Assembly: GCF_000010725.1 (NCBI RefSeq)
Contig: NC_013854.1
Span: 1,331,001 to 1,395,000 of the forward strand
Direction of reading: 5' to 3'
Length of the DNA stretch: 64,000 bases
From: Azospirillum sp. B510
GTDB lineage: Bacteria > Pseudomonadota > Alphaproteobacteria > Azospirillales > Azospirillaceae
Shown in pieces: positions 26,094 through 34,287 of this stretch (positions within the stretch are counted from its first letter, which is position 1; every line of letters starts with the position of its first letter). The notes under the pieces are model-generated. The model was not told where the DNA came from and did no database searches. It worked only from the letters and a program-made list of their open reading frames with translations. The translations under genes were made by a program, and so were the position numbers.

Positions 26094-26822
26094 ATGGCGA
26101 AGCTCAGAATTCCGTCCTTACAGCACCTCGCTCGGAATTGGCGGAGGACGCCGGAGGGTGTGAAGCGTTCGTTGGTCGCCGTCGCCAAGAACCCACCAAA
26201 TTTCAGCTACAGCCCACTCTTCGGCGCGATTCGCGACATGCTGGTGTTCGGCACGAGCTACGAGCAAATTGTTGAAGGCATCAAGAGGCACGTCAAAAGA
26301 GAAGATGTTCGCGACAACCTTCTCAGTATTTTGCCGCTCATCCGCGATCATTTCGACGGCGTAGCTCCGAGTTTCGTGCAATCAGTCGAACGTCGGTTTT
26401 ACCCGGTTGGTCGTGACCTTCTGGTCCCGTTCGATCCGCCACTGATATATGGTGTTGGTGGTCAAATACATTTCCCATGGTTTAGCTTCTGGCGCAGCAA
26501 TCCGCTCGCGAACGAATCGCTGGCGCTGTTCGTGACAATGGTCGAAGAACTGCTGCTGCAAGACCCTGACCTTGATGCCGCCAAATTCACCATCCTTGAT
26601 TTCAGCGCGCCAAAGCCGAAGCTGCCGCGCGTTCTGACAATCTTGGATGCCCGCGATATCCCCCGCGTGTCGCCGGAGCGGAAAGCCGAAATGTTGGCGG
26701 TTTTCGTTGAAGGCTATCGGCTAGCCGAAGCCGAGCTTGCCGCCAGCCCTGCACCGCCACCGAAAGGGAAGCGGCCCGATTCGGGGCACATGGACGATCA
26801 CCCCGACCTGTTCAAGCGATAG
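26094..26822 (+). CDS. unknown partner of the Panacea protein, candidate toxin
   Basis: A 242-residue soluble protein starting MAKLRIPSLQHLARNWRRTP. I do not recognise the family. The N-terminal half is basic and helical; the middle has an aromatic segment HFPWFSFWRSNPLANESLAL; the last 60 residues include KPKLPRVLTILDARDIPRVS and a Pro-rich tail ending DDHPDLFKR. AAGGGG lies upstream of the ATG at 26094. The tight 12-bp spacing behind a Panacea gene suggests a toxin or effector controlled by it. This is inference from position, not from sequence homology. Confidence 0.7.
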   Translation: MAKLRIPSLQHLARNWRRTPEGVKRSLVAVAKNPPNFSYSPLFGAIRDMLVFGTSYEQIVEGIKRHVKREDVRDNLLSILPLIRDHFDGVAPSFVQSVERRFYPVGRDLLVPFDPPLIYGVGGQIHFPWFSFWRSNPLANESLALFVTMVEELLLQDPDLDAAKFTILDFSAPKPKLPRVLTILDARDIPRVSPERKAEMLAVFVEGYRLAEAELAASPAPPPKGKRPDSGHMDDHPDLFKR

Positions 26823-26859
26823 TGACCGCCGCCGCGTGTGTCTGTTCTTCGTGGCTTGG

Positions 26860-27678
26860 TCACGACGCACCCCCGAGGCTGCCGGGAAGGTCCGCGAGCG
26901 CCACGTCGATCCGGGCGGAACGGACCGGGTAGGGGTGATGGTCGGCGGCCGTCAGACCGCTGGCGCCGACGGCCAGATCGAAATGCCAGCGCCGCCACCC
27001 CTCGTTCACCATAGCGTCGCTTTCCCACATGGCGACCAGGGGACAATAGAAACCGGCGATCAGGGCCAACCGGGGAAGGCTGACATCAATCGGGGTGCGC
27101 CATTCCTCATCCAGCAGCGCCACCACGAAGCGGACGCCCTCGGCGGCGGGCAGCACATGCAGTTCGGTGTAGTCGCCCTCGCGGTCGATGGTCAGCCGGG
27201 GATAGCCACCGTCGAGCACCCGTTCCAGCCAAGGCGTGATGTCCGGGATCGGGTCCCATGTGTTGCTGACCTCGAAGATGACGCTCTGCCCGCCCGCCGC
27301 GATGGTGATTGGCATCCAGAAGGCGGCAGGAACCTCGTAGCGCACATCGATGCAGTCCACCGGCAGAGGCGTGCCCGGAAAGGACGCCACCGCCTCGCCC
27401 GGCGCCCGCCAGCCGTCGATGGCGGGGTCGAAACTCCAGCCGAGATGCATCGCCATCTCGTCGAGGATGAAGTCAGGCAAGGACATGGGGCCGCGTCGCA
27501 GGAACGGCGCAATCTCCACCACCTCGGCCGCAATGCCCTCGGCGAAGAGTGCGGCGGTCAGCGCCGCACGGTCGCCGCGATGGTCGCGTAGGAACCACCC
27601 CTCCCGTCCGGCGGGACGAACGCCATAGAGGCCGCCCGGCGCGTCCTCAGCGGCGTCCTCGGTATTCTTCTGGTCCAT
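26860..27678 (-). CDS. protein of unknown function
   Basis: A 272-residue acidic protein (MDQKNTEDAAEDAPGGLYGV...), with no signal peptide or membrane segment and no motif I recognise. It contains mixed alpha/beta segments such as GYPRLTIDREGDYTELHVLP and IALIAGFYCPLVAMWESDAM-like stretches and ends PGSLGGAS. It converges on the Panacea pair with a 37-bp gap. A coding frame of this length with sensible amino-acid composition is probably real. Confidence 0.65.
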   Translation of the reverse strand: MDQKNTEDAAEDAPGGLYGVRPAGREGWFLRDHRGDRAALTAALFAEGIAAEVVEIAPFLRRGPMSLPDFILDEMAMHLGWSFDPAIDGWRAPGEAVASFPGTPLPVDCIDVRYEVPAAFWMPITIAAGGQSVIFEVSNTWDPIPDITPWLERVLDGGYPRLTIDREGDYTELHVLPAAEGVRFVVALLDEEWRTPIDVSLPRLALIAGFYCPLVAMWESDAMVNEGWRRWHFDLAVGASGLTAADHHPYPVRSARIDVALADLPGSLGGAS

Positions 27679-27911
27679 CGCCTCGCTCCACCGAGAACAC
27701 CTTCATCACGTCGAACCCGGCGGCGCCCGCCTCGGGCGCTACCACAAACAAACCCCTTTTTCCAATAGCTTGCAGCAGACCCGAGCGCGCTCTTGACCCA
27801 AACCTTTGATCCATTACGCGGGGCCGTGCTGGGGGTGCAAGGTCTGGTGCCGGGCGGTTGCCTCAGCGCACGGCACCTTCCTTGATTCACCGCACCGTGG
27901 CGTGGTCGGCG

Positions 27912-28466
27912 TCAGGAATTGGCAAGTGACGGGGAAAACTCATGGTTACAGTAGCGGCACACCACGGCCGCCGCTTTGATCGTTTCAGCACAGCGCGGGC
28001 AAACCTTGGTGTCGTCGGTAGGCGGTGCTGGAGGATGAACATCGGCGGCGGGACGGACTTCCCTCGCCGACGCCATCGCCTTCTCGATGGCGCTGCGAAT
28101 TCCAGAGAGCGCGGCACGATCCGTCGAGGTAAGGGCTTGGCGGTCACCAGACGCAGTTGCAAGGGTAAGGGCGTATTCGGGAGGGCGTTTTGAATGCTGG
28201 ACAGCAGGAATGCACAGCAACGCCCCCACCAACATCATGCCAAGGCTCATGCCTCCGCCTCCCCCCAGCGCGGCAAATAGCCCAAGGACCAGCAATCCGC
28301 CTCCGATGAACGCCAGAAGTGCAGCCCCGCCACCGCCGGACTTCGGGATTTCTGCAATTCGCACCGAACCAATGGACTGCACCGCATAGGTGGTGCCCGC
28401 GATTTCAACGAGCGTGGTTGTCACGCGAGTGCCGCCGGAGGAGTAGATAACATCAGTCTTGTTCAT
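27912..28466 (-). CDS. DUF6232-like membrane protein with C-terminal zinc ribbon
   Basis: A 184-residue protein. Residues 1-45 (MNKTDVIYSSGGTRVTTTLV, then EIAGTTYAVQSI) resemble the N-terminus of DUF6232 proteins. Two hydrophobic Gly/Leu-rich membrane segments follow (about 50-90), then a cytoplasmic part and a C-terminal zinc ribbon with CPRC and CRYC pairs. The ATG at 28466 follows GAGGGTG; an open frame continues 32 codons upstream without a ribosome site. Function unknown; this fold occurs in many bacterial mobile regions. Confidence 0.7.
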   Translation of the reverse strand: MNKTDVIYSSGGTRVTTTLVEIAGTTYAVQSIGSVRIAEIPKSGGGGAALLAFIGGGLLVLGLFAALGGGGGMSLGMMLVGALLCIPAVQHSKRPPEYALTLATASGDRQALTSTDRAALSGIRSAIEKAMASAREVRPAADVHPPAPPTDDTKVCPRCAETIKAAAVVCRYCNHEFSPSLANS

Positions 28467-28768
28467 CAAAACACCCTCGACATAACGGTGTATGCGATAA
28501 AACAAAATCGCCTCAAAGGCGCGCTTGCGACAACCTAATTGAATCCTCTCCCTTTTGTCCACGGATGCCGAGCAGAACCAACGGGTTCAAGGTCCGGTCA
28601 AGTTCCGGGTTTGACAGATTGGCACACCTACCTTGATGGCTTTTTGCTGGTTCAAATTGGGTATGGGTCTACTGAACCAGCCGGAAGACGGTTCAACAAA
28701 TACCTGTTGACCAACCAAAATGAACCGCTATTATATGAACCATCCAAAGTGAACCGGATGGCGATACC
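28467..28768. promoter_or_regulatory. 302-bp intergenic region with seven GGTTCA/TGAACC hexamers
   Basis: GGTTCA occurs at 28584, 28649 and 28690; TGAACC at 28673, 28721, 28736 and 28750 (first bases). Seven copies in 172 bp is far above chance for a hexamer. The last lies 14 bp before the serine recombinase start. The arrangement of mixed orientations and 14-31-bp spacings is compatible with a recombinase res-type site, an autoregulatory operator, or both. Confidence 0.72.
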
Positions 28769-29392
28769 ATGTTCGTTCGAGCTTACCTCCGAGCCAGCAC
28801 CACCGAGCAAGACGCGACCCGCGCCCGCGAGCAAATTGCCGCGTTCGCGGCCGAACGCGGCCTGACCATCGCCGCCACTTACGTGGAGAACGAGTCGGGC
28901 GCGACGCTCGCCCGACCCGAGCTATTTCGCCTACTGGCCGATAGCCAGCCCGGCGACCTGATTCTGGTCGAACAGGTAGATCGACTCAGCAGGCTGACCG
29001 CCGCCGACTGGACCCGGCTTCGCGCAGAACTCGACCAACGACAAATCCGGGTGGTGGCGCTCGACCTCCCTACGTCGTGGATGTTGGCCGCCCCAACGGA
29101 CGAATTTACAGCCCGCATGTTTTCGGCGGTGAACAGCATGATGTTGGACGTGCTCGCCGCCGTAGCCCGAAAGGATTACGAAGACCGCCGTCGCCGCCAA
29201 GCGCAGGGACAGGCGAAGGCCAAGGAAGCGGGTCTATACCGTGGTCGCCCGGCCGACGAGAAGCGCAACGCCGGGATCGCGGCGATGCTCGCCAAGGGGC
29301 TGACCTACAGCCAAATCCAGGCCACGACCGGCGCCAGCCGCGCGACCATCGCGAAGATCGCGAAGAAGGCCATAGTGGAGGCGGGCAAGTGA
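28769..29392 (+). CDS. serine recombinase, resolvase/invertase family
   Basis: A 207-residue recombinase of normal resolvase length. The catalytic N-terminal domain starts MFVRAYLRASTTEQDATRAR, with the nucleophile Ser in LRAST (about residue 10), and has LVEQVDRLSRLTAADW and a dimer helix (EFTARMFSAVNSMMLDVLAA). The C-terminal helix-turn-helix has KGLTYSQIQATTGASRATIAK. It could resolve multimers of the element, invert a segment, or move it. A downstream ORF overlaps its stop. Confidence 0.9.
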   Translation: MFVRAYLRASTTEQDATRAREQIAAFAAERGLTIAATYVENESGATLARPELFRLLADSQPGDLILVEQVDRLSRLTAADWTRLRAELDQRQIRVVALDLPTSWMLAAPTDEFTARMFSAVNSMMLDVLAAVARKDYEDRRRRQAQGQAKAKEAGLYRGRPADEKRNAGIAAMLAKGLTYSQIQATTGASRATIAKIAKKAIVEAGK

Positions 29393-29628
29393 AGGTCTTT
29401 CACGAATCCCTGCCGGTGGAACTCGTGTTGGTGGCGACCAACTCTATGGCTGAGGTGCTCGACGATGACGCAGCAACGTGGCACGAACAGCATGCCCTGC
29501 TGATCGCGATGCTCCGCGAATGCCTTGCGCTCGGCGCCGACCGTCTTGAGTTGAACTGGGACGCCCGGCACCACCTCGACTGCTACGTCAGCGCCGGATT
29601 ACTGGACGGGCACCACGGCGTGTCATGA
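29389..29628 (+). CDS. small unknown protein coupled to the recombinase
   Basis: A 79-residue acidic protein read from GTG 29389, which overlaps the recombinase stop (GTGA). It begins VKVFHESLPVELVLVATNSM and ends LDGHHGVS. There is no motif I recognise. The frame continues upstream antisense-free within the recombinase, but the coupled GTG is the natural start. It may modulate the recombinase. Confidence 0.6.
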   Translation: MKVFHESLPVELVLVATNSMAEVLDDDAATWHEQHALLIAMLRECLALGADRLELNWDARHHLDCYVSAGLLDGHHGVS

Positions 29629-29656
29629 TTGGCGCACTGTTGCATATAAAGCACGT

Positions 29657-29670
29657 TTTACCGGTAAAAT
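29657..29670. promoter_or_regulatory. 14-bp perfect palindrome
   Basis: TTTTACCGGTAAAA, 28 bp after the small gene that follows the recombinase. This looks like a dimeric repressor operator. No gene with a good start follows immediately on the plus strand. Confidence 0.5.
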
Positions 29671-29841
29671 GGCGGGCCAGTCGAATGGTGGTGCCAAGCT
29701 CTGCTGACCCGGCGGCTTGCCGACCAACTGGCCGTCAGCAAACTCGACCTGACTGCCGCCACCATGGCCGACGACGACACCAAGCGGGCCGTGATCGTGG
29801 CCGCCCTCGGACTGGCGCGCCGCCGAACACACGCGCGGCCT

Positions 29842-30381
29842 TCAGGTGGACTTCACCATATGCTTGCCGATCACGACACCATCGGCCGACTGGCTGACAA
29901 GCCAATTTCCGCGAAGAGTGGTGGTGCCGATCCGCCGCCCATCGGCATCGAAGTGGATGACCTCATTTCCTGTCCGGCGGGACCACCCCGCCAACCGTCC
30001 CGTGGCTGTGAAATGGGCGACCTCACCGACGCCGCCGGGCAGGACGACGACGGCCATGCCGATACGCGCGGCGGCTTCGCGGATGACTAACTTCCAAGCG
30101 TCCCGATCTTCGGCGATAGCCGCGTTGAACTCAGCCGCCGCGAGGCTTTTTCTCGTCCGGGCTGCGGCCAATTTCGCTGCCTTCAGGGCGGGTGGGGCGC
30201 TACTCGACATCGCCGCTCGGATCGATGAATCGGCGGCTTTGTTTGCCCGCATGCGCCGTTCCAGCGCAGCCCTCCGCCGATCCGCTTCCTTCGCCGGATC
30301 GGCGCGTTCCGACGCCTCGACCAGCGCGAGCACTTGTTCGATGAACTCGTCATTACAAAGCCCAAGGTCGTCAGCGTGCAT
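29842..30381 (-). CDS. unknown protein with C-terminal beta repeats
   Basis: A 179-residue protein from ATG 30381. The first 110 residues are helical and Ala/Arg-rich (MHADDLGLCNDEFIEQVLAL, AALERRMRANKAADSSIR); the last 60 are beta-rich, with FTATGRLAGWSRRTGNEVIH and IGTTTLRGNWLVSQSADGVV. No family recognised. Its start overlaps the stop of the 88-residue gene upstream, so the two form a small operon. Confidence 0.65.
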   Translation of the reverse strand: MHADDLGLCNDEFIEQVLALVEASERADPAKEADRRRAALERRMRANKAADSSIRAAMSSSAPPALKAAKLAAARTRKSLAAAEFNAAIAEDRDAWKLVIREAAARIGMAVVVLPGGVGEVAHFTATGRLAGWSRRTGNEVIHFDADGRRIGTTTLRGNWLVSQSADGVVIGKHMVKST

Positions 30382-30637
30382 CGGTAGCCACCCGGTTTGC
30401 GATTTCGACGGCCAGCGCCGCGCGTAGGTCACGCAGGACTGGGACTACCCGTGCGGCGGCCAGCGCATCCAACCGGGCCGCCAGCCGCAGCAGGGCGACC
30501 AACGAGGCGCGCCGTGGGCCAGCGCCAGAGCGGGTATAACCGGGCTTTTGGGACAGCCATACCACGTCGAATTCAGTGCGATTCTTCACCGCGCCGAGGT
30601 CGTCGCGAAGGACTCGGCAAACAGTCTTGAGGTTCAT
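30371..30637 (-). CDS. small basic helical protein of unknown function
   Basis: An 88-residue protein (MNLKTVCRVLRDDLGAVKNR ... ANRVATDAR), basic and helical, with no recognised motif. It overlaps the next gene by 11 bases. Its promoter region contains the palindrome TAAATATTTA (30675-30684) and faces the promoter of the divergent gene at 30732. Confidence 0.6.
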   Translation of the reverse strand: MNLKTVCRVLRDDLGAVKNRTEFDVVWLSQKPGYTRSGAGPRRASLVALLRLAARLDALAAARVVPVLRDLRAALAVEIANRVATDAR

Positions 30638-30731
30638 GGGGTCTCCGTGTGCAAGGAAATTTGGTATCTCGACTAAATATTTATCGACGGAGAGTTTCGT
30701 CCGCGTGTAAACTTGCGAGGTAAATGACGAA
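30638..30731. promoter_or_regulatory. divergent promoter region with TAAATATTTA palindrome
   Basis: 94 AT-rich bp between two divergent orphan genes. TAAATATTTA at its centre is flanked on each side by TCGAC. The core ACTAAATATTT recurs upstream of the Cys-rich gene (minus strand, around 32505-32515), which suggests a shared regulator. Confidence 0.5.
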
Positions 30732-31154
30732 ATGGAACGAAACGAATTGACGGAACTTGGACTGATGCGGGTCGCCGCAAGCGGGGTAGCCGTTTTCGAT
30801 GCTCTTTACATCGACAATAGCCTGATGACTTCAGAGTTGGTGAAACGCGAGTTCATGCTAGCGCCGGGTGAAGATCGGCAAAATTGGGTCTTCCACGGCG
30901 TCCACGTTGCAGCGACACGCTCGATTTCCCAGCGCCGGTTGGTGAAATACGAGTTCATCAGCGGCAACGACGGATGGAAGATGCTGTTCGACGGCCGACT
31001 GGATCGCGCCGGTAACTCGACGCTCGACGCTCGGCGGTCGCGAATCACGTGGGTTTCCGACCACAAGTGCGACCGAAAGGACAAAGGTCAGCAGGCCAGG
31101 GTCGAACTCAACAACTGGTTGGCCGCTGCGCTCGGCGACAACGAAACAGAGTAA
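30732..31154 (+). CDS. protein of unknown function
   Basis: A 140-residue protein starting MERNELTELGLMRVAASGVA. It contains segments such as SLMTSELVKREFMLAPGEDR and SQRRLVKYEFISGNDGWKML, and ends in an acidic DNETE tail. I do not recognise a family. It is divergent from the 88-residue gene, and its amino-acid composition is normal, so it is probably real. Confidence 0.62.
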   Translation: MERNELTELGLMRVAASGVAVFDALYIDNSLMTSELVKREFMLAPGEDRQNWVFHGVHVAATRSISQRRLVKYEFISGNDGWKMLFDGRLDRAGNSTLDARRSRITWVSDHKCDRKDKGQQARVELNNWLAAALGDNETE

Positions 31155-31770
31155 CAGCAGAAGTTTTACATAGCTCGCCAGGGGTTATTCGCGGCCGACC
31201 CCAGCCGCAAAACGCGACCGGAGCTAAACGGCACGACCGGCTCGCATGAGTGAAGGCGACACGAACGGGCGGACTTGTTGGTGGGTATGCTTGAAAGCCC
31301 CTGGACAAGTAACGGCTCCCGCGACCGCGAACAATGGTCGGAACGGCTTGACAAAGACGGTGGTAAGAACGTTGCGATGTTCTCCACCGGCCTCGGCGCG
31401 GTCCTTCCGTCGCTGCGTTCCGGGGCGCTTCGCTGTTCATGTATTTGGACCGCGATAACCGATGCTGCAAATTGCAGAGAGATGGGCTACGGGTCAGGTC
31501 ACGGGTATCCGCCTGACAACATTACCGGGCTGACGGAACTTCGACACCGATGAACTCCTCTCCCTTTGGCCGCGCATACGTGTCGCGGCCAGGGGGGGAG
31601 AAATAGGCATCTTCTCCCGATGTCCCGGCCAATAATTCTTCAAGATCAATGTTCGCCGGAAGGCGAACGCGGCAAGGTTTCTGTGGGCGAAGCGAGCGGA
31701 ACGCGAGTGAAGACCGCAGAAACCGCAGGTGCGGACGCCACGTCGCGCTTGGCGCGACGTGGAAACCCTG
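31155..31770. other. 616-bp ORF-poor region with hairpin array
   Basis: No convincing gene. The right 370 bp contain a dense row of strong inverted repeats annotated separately. Short frames here lack ribosome sites. Confidence 0.55.
31397..31762 (+). ncRNA. candidate structured RNA: row of six stem-loops
   Basis: Perfect or near-perfect stems: 31397-31404/31447-31454 (8 bp), 31568-31574/31584-31590 (7 bp), 31596-31602/31612-31618 (7 bp), 31651-31657/31662-31668 (7 bp closing a GGAA loop), 31676-31686/31714-31724 (11 bp with one G-U type mismatch), 31738-31748/31752-31762 (11 bp, 3-base loop). The GGAA tetraloop, a GNRA type, points to plus-strand transcription. No promoter or terminator is evident. 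Could be an RNA, a recombination or origin structure; a transcript is not shown. Confidence 0.45.
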
Positions 31771-32502
31771 TCAGAATTGCCAGATAAAGGGCATGGGCTG
31801 ATCTTTCGCCGATCTGGCCGTGTTTTGCTGGTCGTATTGCTCTGCGACTTGGCGAAGCCCCACGGTGACCTTGAAGGGTTCCTCGGCACCTCGGCGAAGC
31901 AAAGCAAGCTCTACGCGGTCGGCTGTGATGAACGAGAATGGTGGCGACCTGTCCATGTCGCCCGATACCTGTGAGGCAGGCCATCGGCGCCGGACCACCC
32001 GCGTAACCTCTTGTCGGTCAAGCCGGTCATGCAGCACCACCAGCCATGCCGCGTCGCCAACCACCACGCCACCGAAGCCCACGTCCAGCCACCTGCGGGA
32101 CTTGGCCGATTCCCCATCGCGAACATCGCGAAGCGACCGACGCAGTGTTTTCACGGCGTTTTGCAGGCCGCCGGGCTGGTGAGGTAGCGGCACCACGACC
32201 AAGCTGCGCTGCGCCATCCCATGGCCCCACCGGCAGCATGCCCGCCAAGCTCTGTTTTGATGGGTTCGACCACACCAGCAGCACCCCGCCGACCCACAGC
32301 GCCAAGGCCATGCCCGCGCCGCCCCCGGATCGCCACGTCGCCCCAACCGAGCCGCCATACACCTTGCAAGGCGGGTGGCTGCGTCGTCTCGGCCCAACGA
32401 CTTCAACGCCGCGATCACTTCGATCTGTTGTTCAGCCGCCGCCGCGATTTCCACCTGCGTCATGCGCGGCGCCCGGCGTGGAATGATGATTGATCCGCCC
32501 AT
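31771..32502 (-). CDS. Cys-rich protein of unknown function
   Basis: About 243 residues. The centre has a Cys/Trp cluster (WPWRCGSAGCCWCGR, then WRACCRW), probably metal-binding, followed by LVVVPLPHQPGGLQNAVKTL, a long mixed domain with GVVVGDAAWLVVLHDRLDR and a C-terminal acidic/basic region. I have the impression of similar orphan proteins on alphaproteobacterial mobile elements but cannot name a family. The start is uncertain: ATG 32502 is chosen; TTG 32523 and ATG 32463 are alternatives, none with a strong ribosome site. Frame is unbroken throughout. Confidence 0.6.
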   Translation of the reverse strand: MGGSIIIPRRAPRMTQVEIAAAAEQQIEVIAALKSLGRDDAATRLARCMAARLGRRGDPGAARAWPWRCGSAGCCWCGRTHQNRAWRACCRWGHGMAQRSLVVVPLPHQPGGLQNAVKTLRRSLRDVRDGESAKSRRWLDVGFGGVVVGDAAWLVVLHDRLDRQEVTRVVRRRWPASQVSGDMDRSPPFSFITADRVELALLRRGAEEPFKVTVGLRQVAEQYDQQNTARSAKDQPMPFIWQF

Positions 32503-32838
32503 CAAATATTTAGTGATAGGCAAGCCTGAGTCCTACAGCCCATGGGGTCAGTAGGTGGACTGCACTGCCGGTGAGCGCCGACCGCGAGTAGAAGGCCGGG
32601 GCGTCGCGGTGTTGGCCGCCGGGGGGCGGCGGCGTCAGCGACCGGCGAGAGTAGAGCAATGGCGCGGCGGCGTTGACGGCTGGCATGGCGGCTCCAGCGA
32701 AAGCGCCATCATCCTATCCGAGTTCTGCTCGATATGACATTCGCCATTTCGCCATGCTCCGAATAGGAACACACGCAGGTATGTAGGTTTATGGTTTTTT
32801 GCTCGCCGTTACGACAGGCCCACATGCTTGCCGCCCGG
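32503..32838. other. 336-bp gap without a supported gene
   Basis: Contains the leader of the Cys-rich gene with an AAATATTT core, then a very GC-rich segment with loosely repeated CGACCG-GCGAGnnTAGA units (32575-32665), then an AT-richer stretch behind the integrase. No gene seen. Confidence 0.4.
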
Positions 32839-34155
32839 TCAGCCTGCTGCTGCATCAACCCCGGCTGTGGTTCCGCCGCTGGCGCCCGTCTGCTGCTTGG
32901 TGCGGCGCGGCAGTTTCGGCCCGGTCACGGCAGCCGCCCGCTCGATGGCCTGAACCTGACCATAATGTTTCTCGATCATCGCGACCGAGGTTCGCATGTT
33001 GCGCGCAATGTCGCCGATGGATGCACCTGCCTGAAGCCGAAGCATGGCATAAGTGTGGCGGCACGAGTAAAGCGTCCGCTTCTTGCCGTTTTGATCTTGA
33101 AGAACGCCAGCCTCGCGGAATAGGTCTTCGACGATTTTGGAGTATTCCAGCTTTCCGCCTTTCTTAGTTGAGAAGACTAGATCGTCGTCGCCGATGTTGA
33201 CGCAAATTTCTTTCCATCGCTCAAGAAACACTTTCGTGCGAGGTTGAGCGGCGCACCAAGCTGGCGGAGTCGATCCGCTTCGCCCTTGTTTTCCTTGGAG
33301 GTAAAGCATGAAGTGAGTTTCACCGTTCTGGTCAACTTCCTCCTTCATGTCCCGCCACCGGAAGAACTCGATGTCGTTTGTGCGCATCCCGGAGTTGACC
33401 ATCACCAAAATCAAGTGGCGGACCATTTGCCGGGTGTAGACCTGCCGTTTGTCTTTCACCTTCACCCAGCGCCGCCACATGTAACGGGCCAGTTTGAGGT
33501 ATTCCTCTTCGGTGAACCCAGGGCGCCGGTTGGTCGGCGTAGCCACAAATTTTGGCAACTTGAGTTTGCAGGCGTTCCGGTCATCGATCCAGTTCAGCTT
33601 CACCGCATGTTCGATGACGGCGTTCACAGCCATGTATTCGAAGTTGACGGTCTTCCAAGCTGGAACGGAAGCTTTGCCCTTTCCGTTCGTCGCACGCCAA
33701 TGGTAGTAGCCTTCGGACAGTTTTTCGGCGGCCTTGTGGCGAAACTCGGACATGTCTTTAGCGCCGAAATACGGTTCGACGTAACGGTTAAGGGCACCGA
33801 GCAGATTTCGGGTCATGTCGGCAGAAGTCGCTTTGATGTTCAGTTGATCTTCGAGCCACTTGCGGTATTTTTTGGCGGCGTCGCCGAATTTGTGCGACCG
33901 GATCGGGATGCCTTCTTCGATCTTCATTTCGAGCTTGATGTATTCGCGCAACGCGAGTTCACGCGCCTCTTCCTCGCGCGAGGTCTTCAGACTCACGCGA
34001 ACATAATCTTTCTCGCCGGGGAGCCGCGCCCGCATCTGCCAATAGCCGCTGCCCCGTCGCCGGTGGATCACCAGCCGCCCGTTCTTGAGTTCGACTCGAT
34101 CCGGCGCCGACGCCGGTTGATGTTGCACAGTCTTCCGAAATGGGATGATGTTCAT
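32839..34155 (-). CDS. int: tyrosine integrase of the RlmM-site element
   Basis: A 438-residue phage-type integrase. An N-terminal arm/core-binding region (residues 30-230, with LVIHRRRGSGYWQMRARLPG) is followed by the catalytic domain: Arg in NSGMRTNDIEF, His and Arg in YSCRHTYAML, Tyr in IEKHYGQV. The C-terminal tail is Lys/Ala-rich. It starts 217 bp from the right repeat and reads inward. It differs clearly from the P4-type integrase near guaA, so the two islands are independent. Confidence 0.92.
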   Translation of the reverse strand: MNIIPFRKTVQHQPASAPDRVELKNGRLVIHRRRGSGYWQMRARLPGEKDYVRVSLKTSREEEARELALREYIKLEMKIEEGIPIRSHKFGDAAKKYRKWLEDQLNIKATSADMTRNLLGALNRYVEPYFGAKDMSEFRHKAAEKLSEGYYHWRATNGKGKASVPAWKTVNFEYMAVNAVIEHAVKLNWIDDRNACKLKLPKFVATPTNRRPGFTEEEYLKLARYMWRRWVKVKDKRQVYTRQMVRHLILVMVNSGMRTNDIEFFRWRDMKEEVDQNGETHFMLYLQGKQGRSGSTPPAWCAAQPRTKVFLERWKEICVNIGDDDLVFSTKKGGKLEYSKIVEDLFREAGVLQDQNGKKRTLYSCRHTYAMLRLQAGASIGDIARNMRTSVAMIEKHYGQVQAIERAAAVTGPKLPRRTKQQTGASGGTTAGVDAAAG

Positions 34156-34287
34156 GAATTGTTTCCTGTGGGCAAGCCGCTCCCGTTCCCGCCGGGTGGG
34201 CAGGATGTGCAGGAATTGTGTTGGCGGTGCCGGTTTGTTCGTCTTCGACTATGCCATACGGCTTGTTGAAATGTCGAAATTCACGAT

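Noticed and set aside
29764-30090. Plus-strand 108-codon frame
   Set aside because: Mostly antisense to the better supported minus-strand gene at 29842-30381; only its first part is protein-like and has no good start.
31275-31553. Plus-strand 92-codon frame
   Set aside because: No ribosome site, odd composition, and it lies over the hairpin-rich region.
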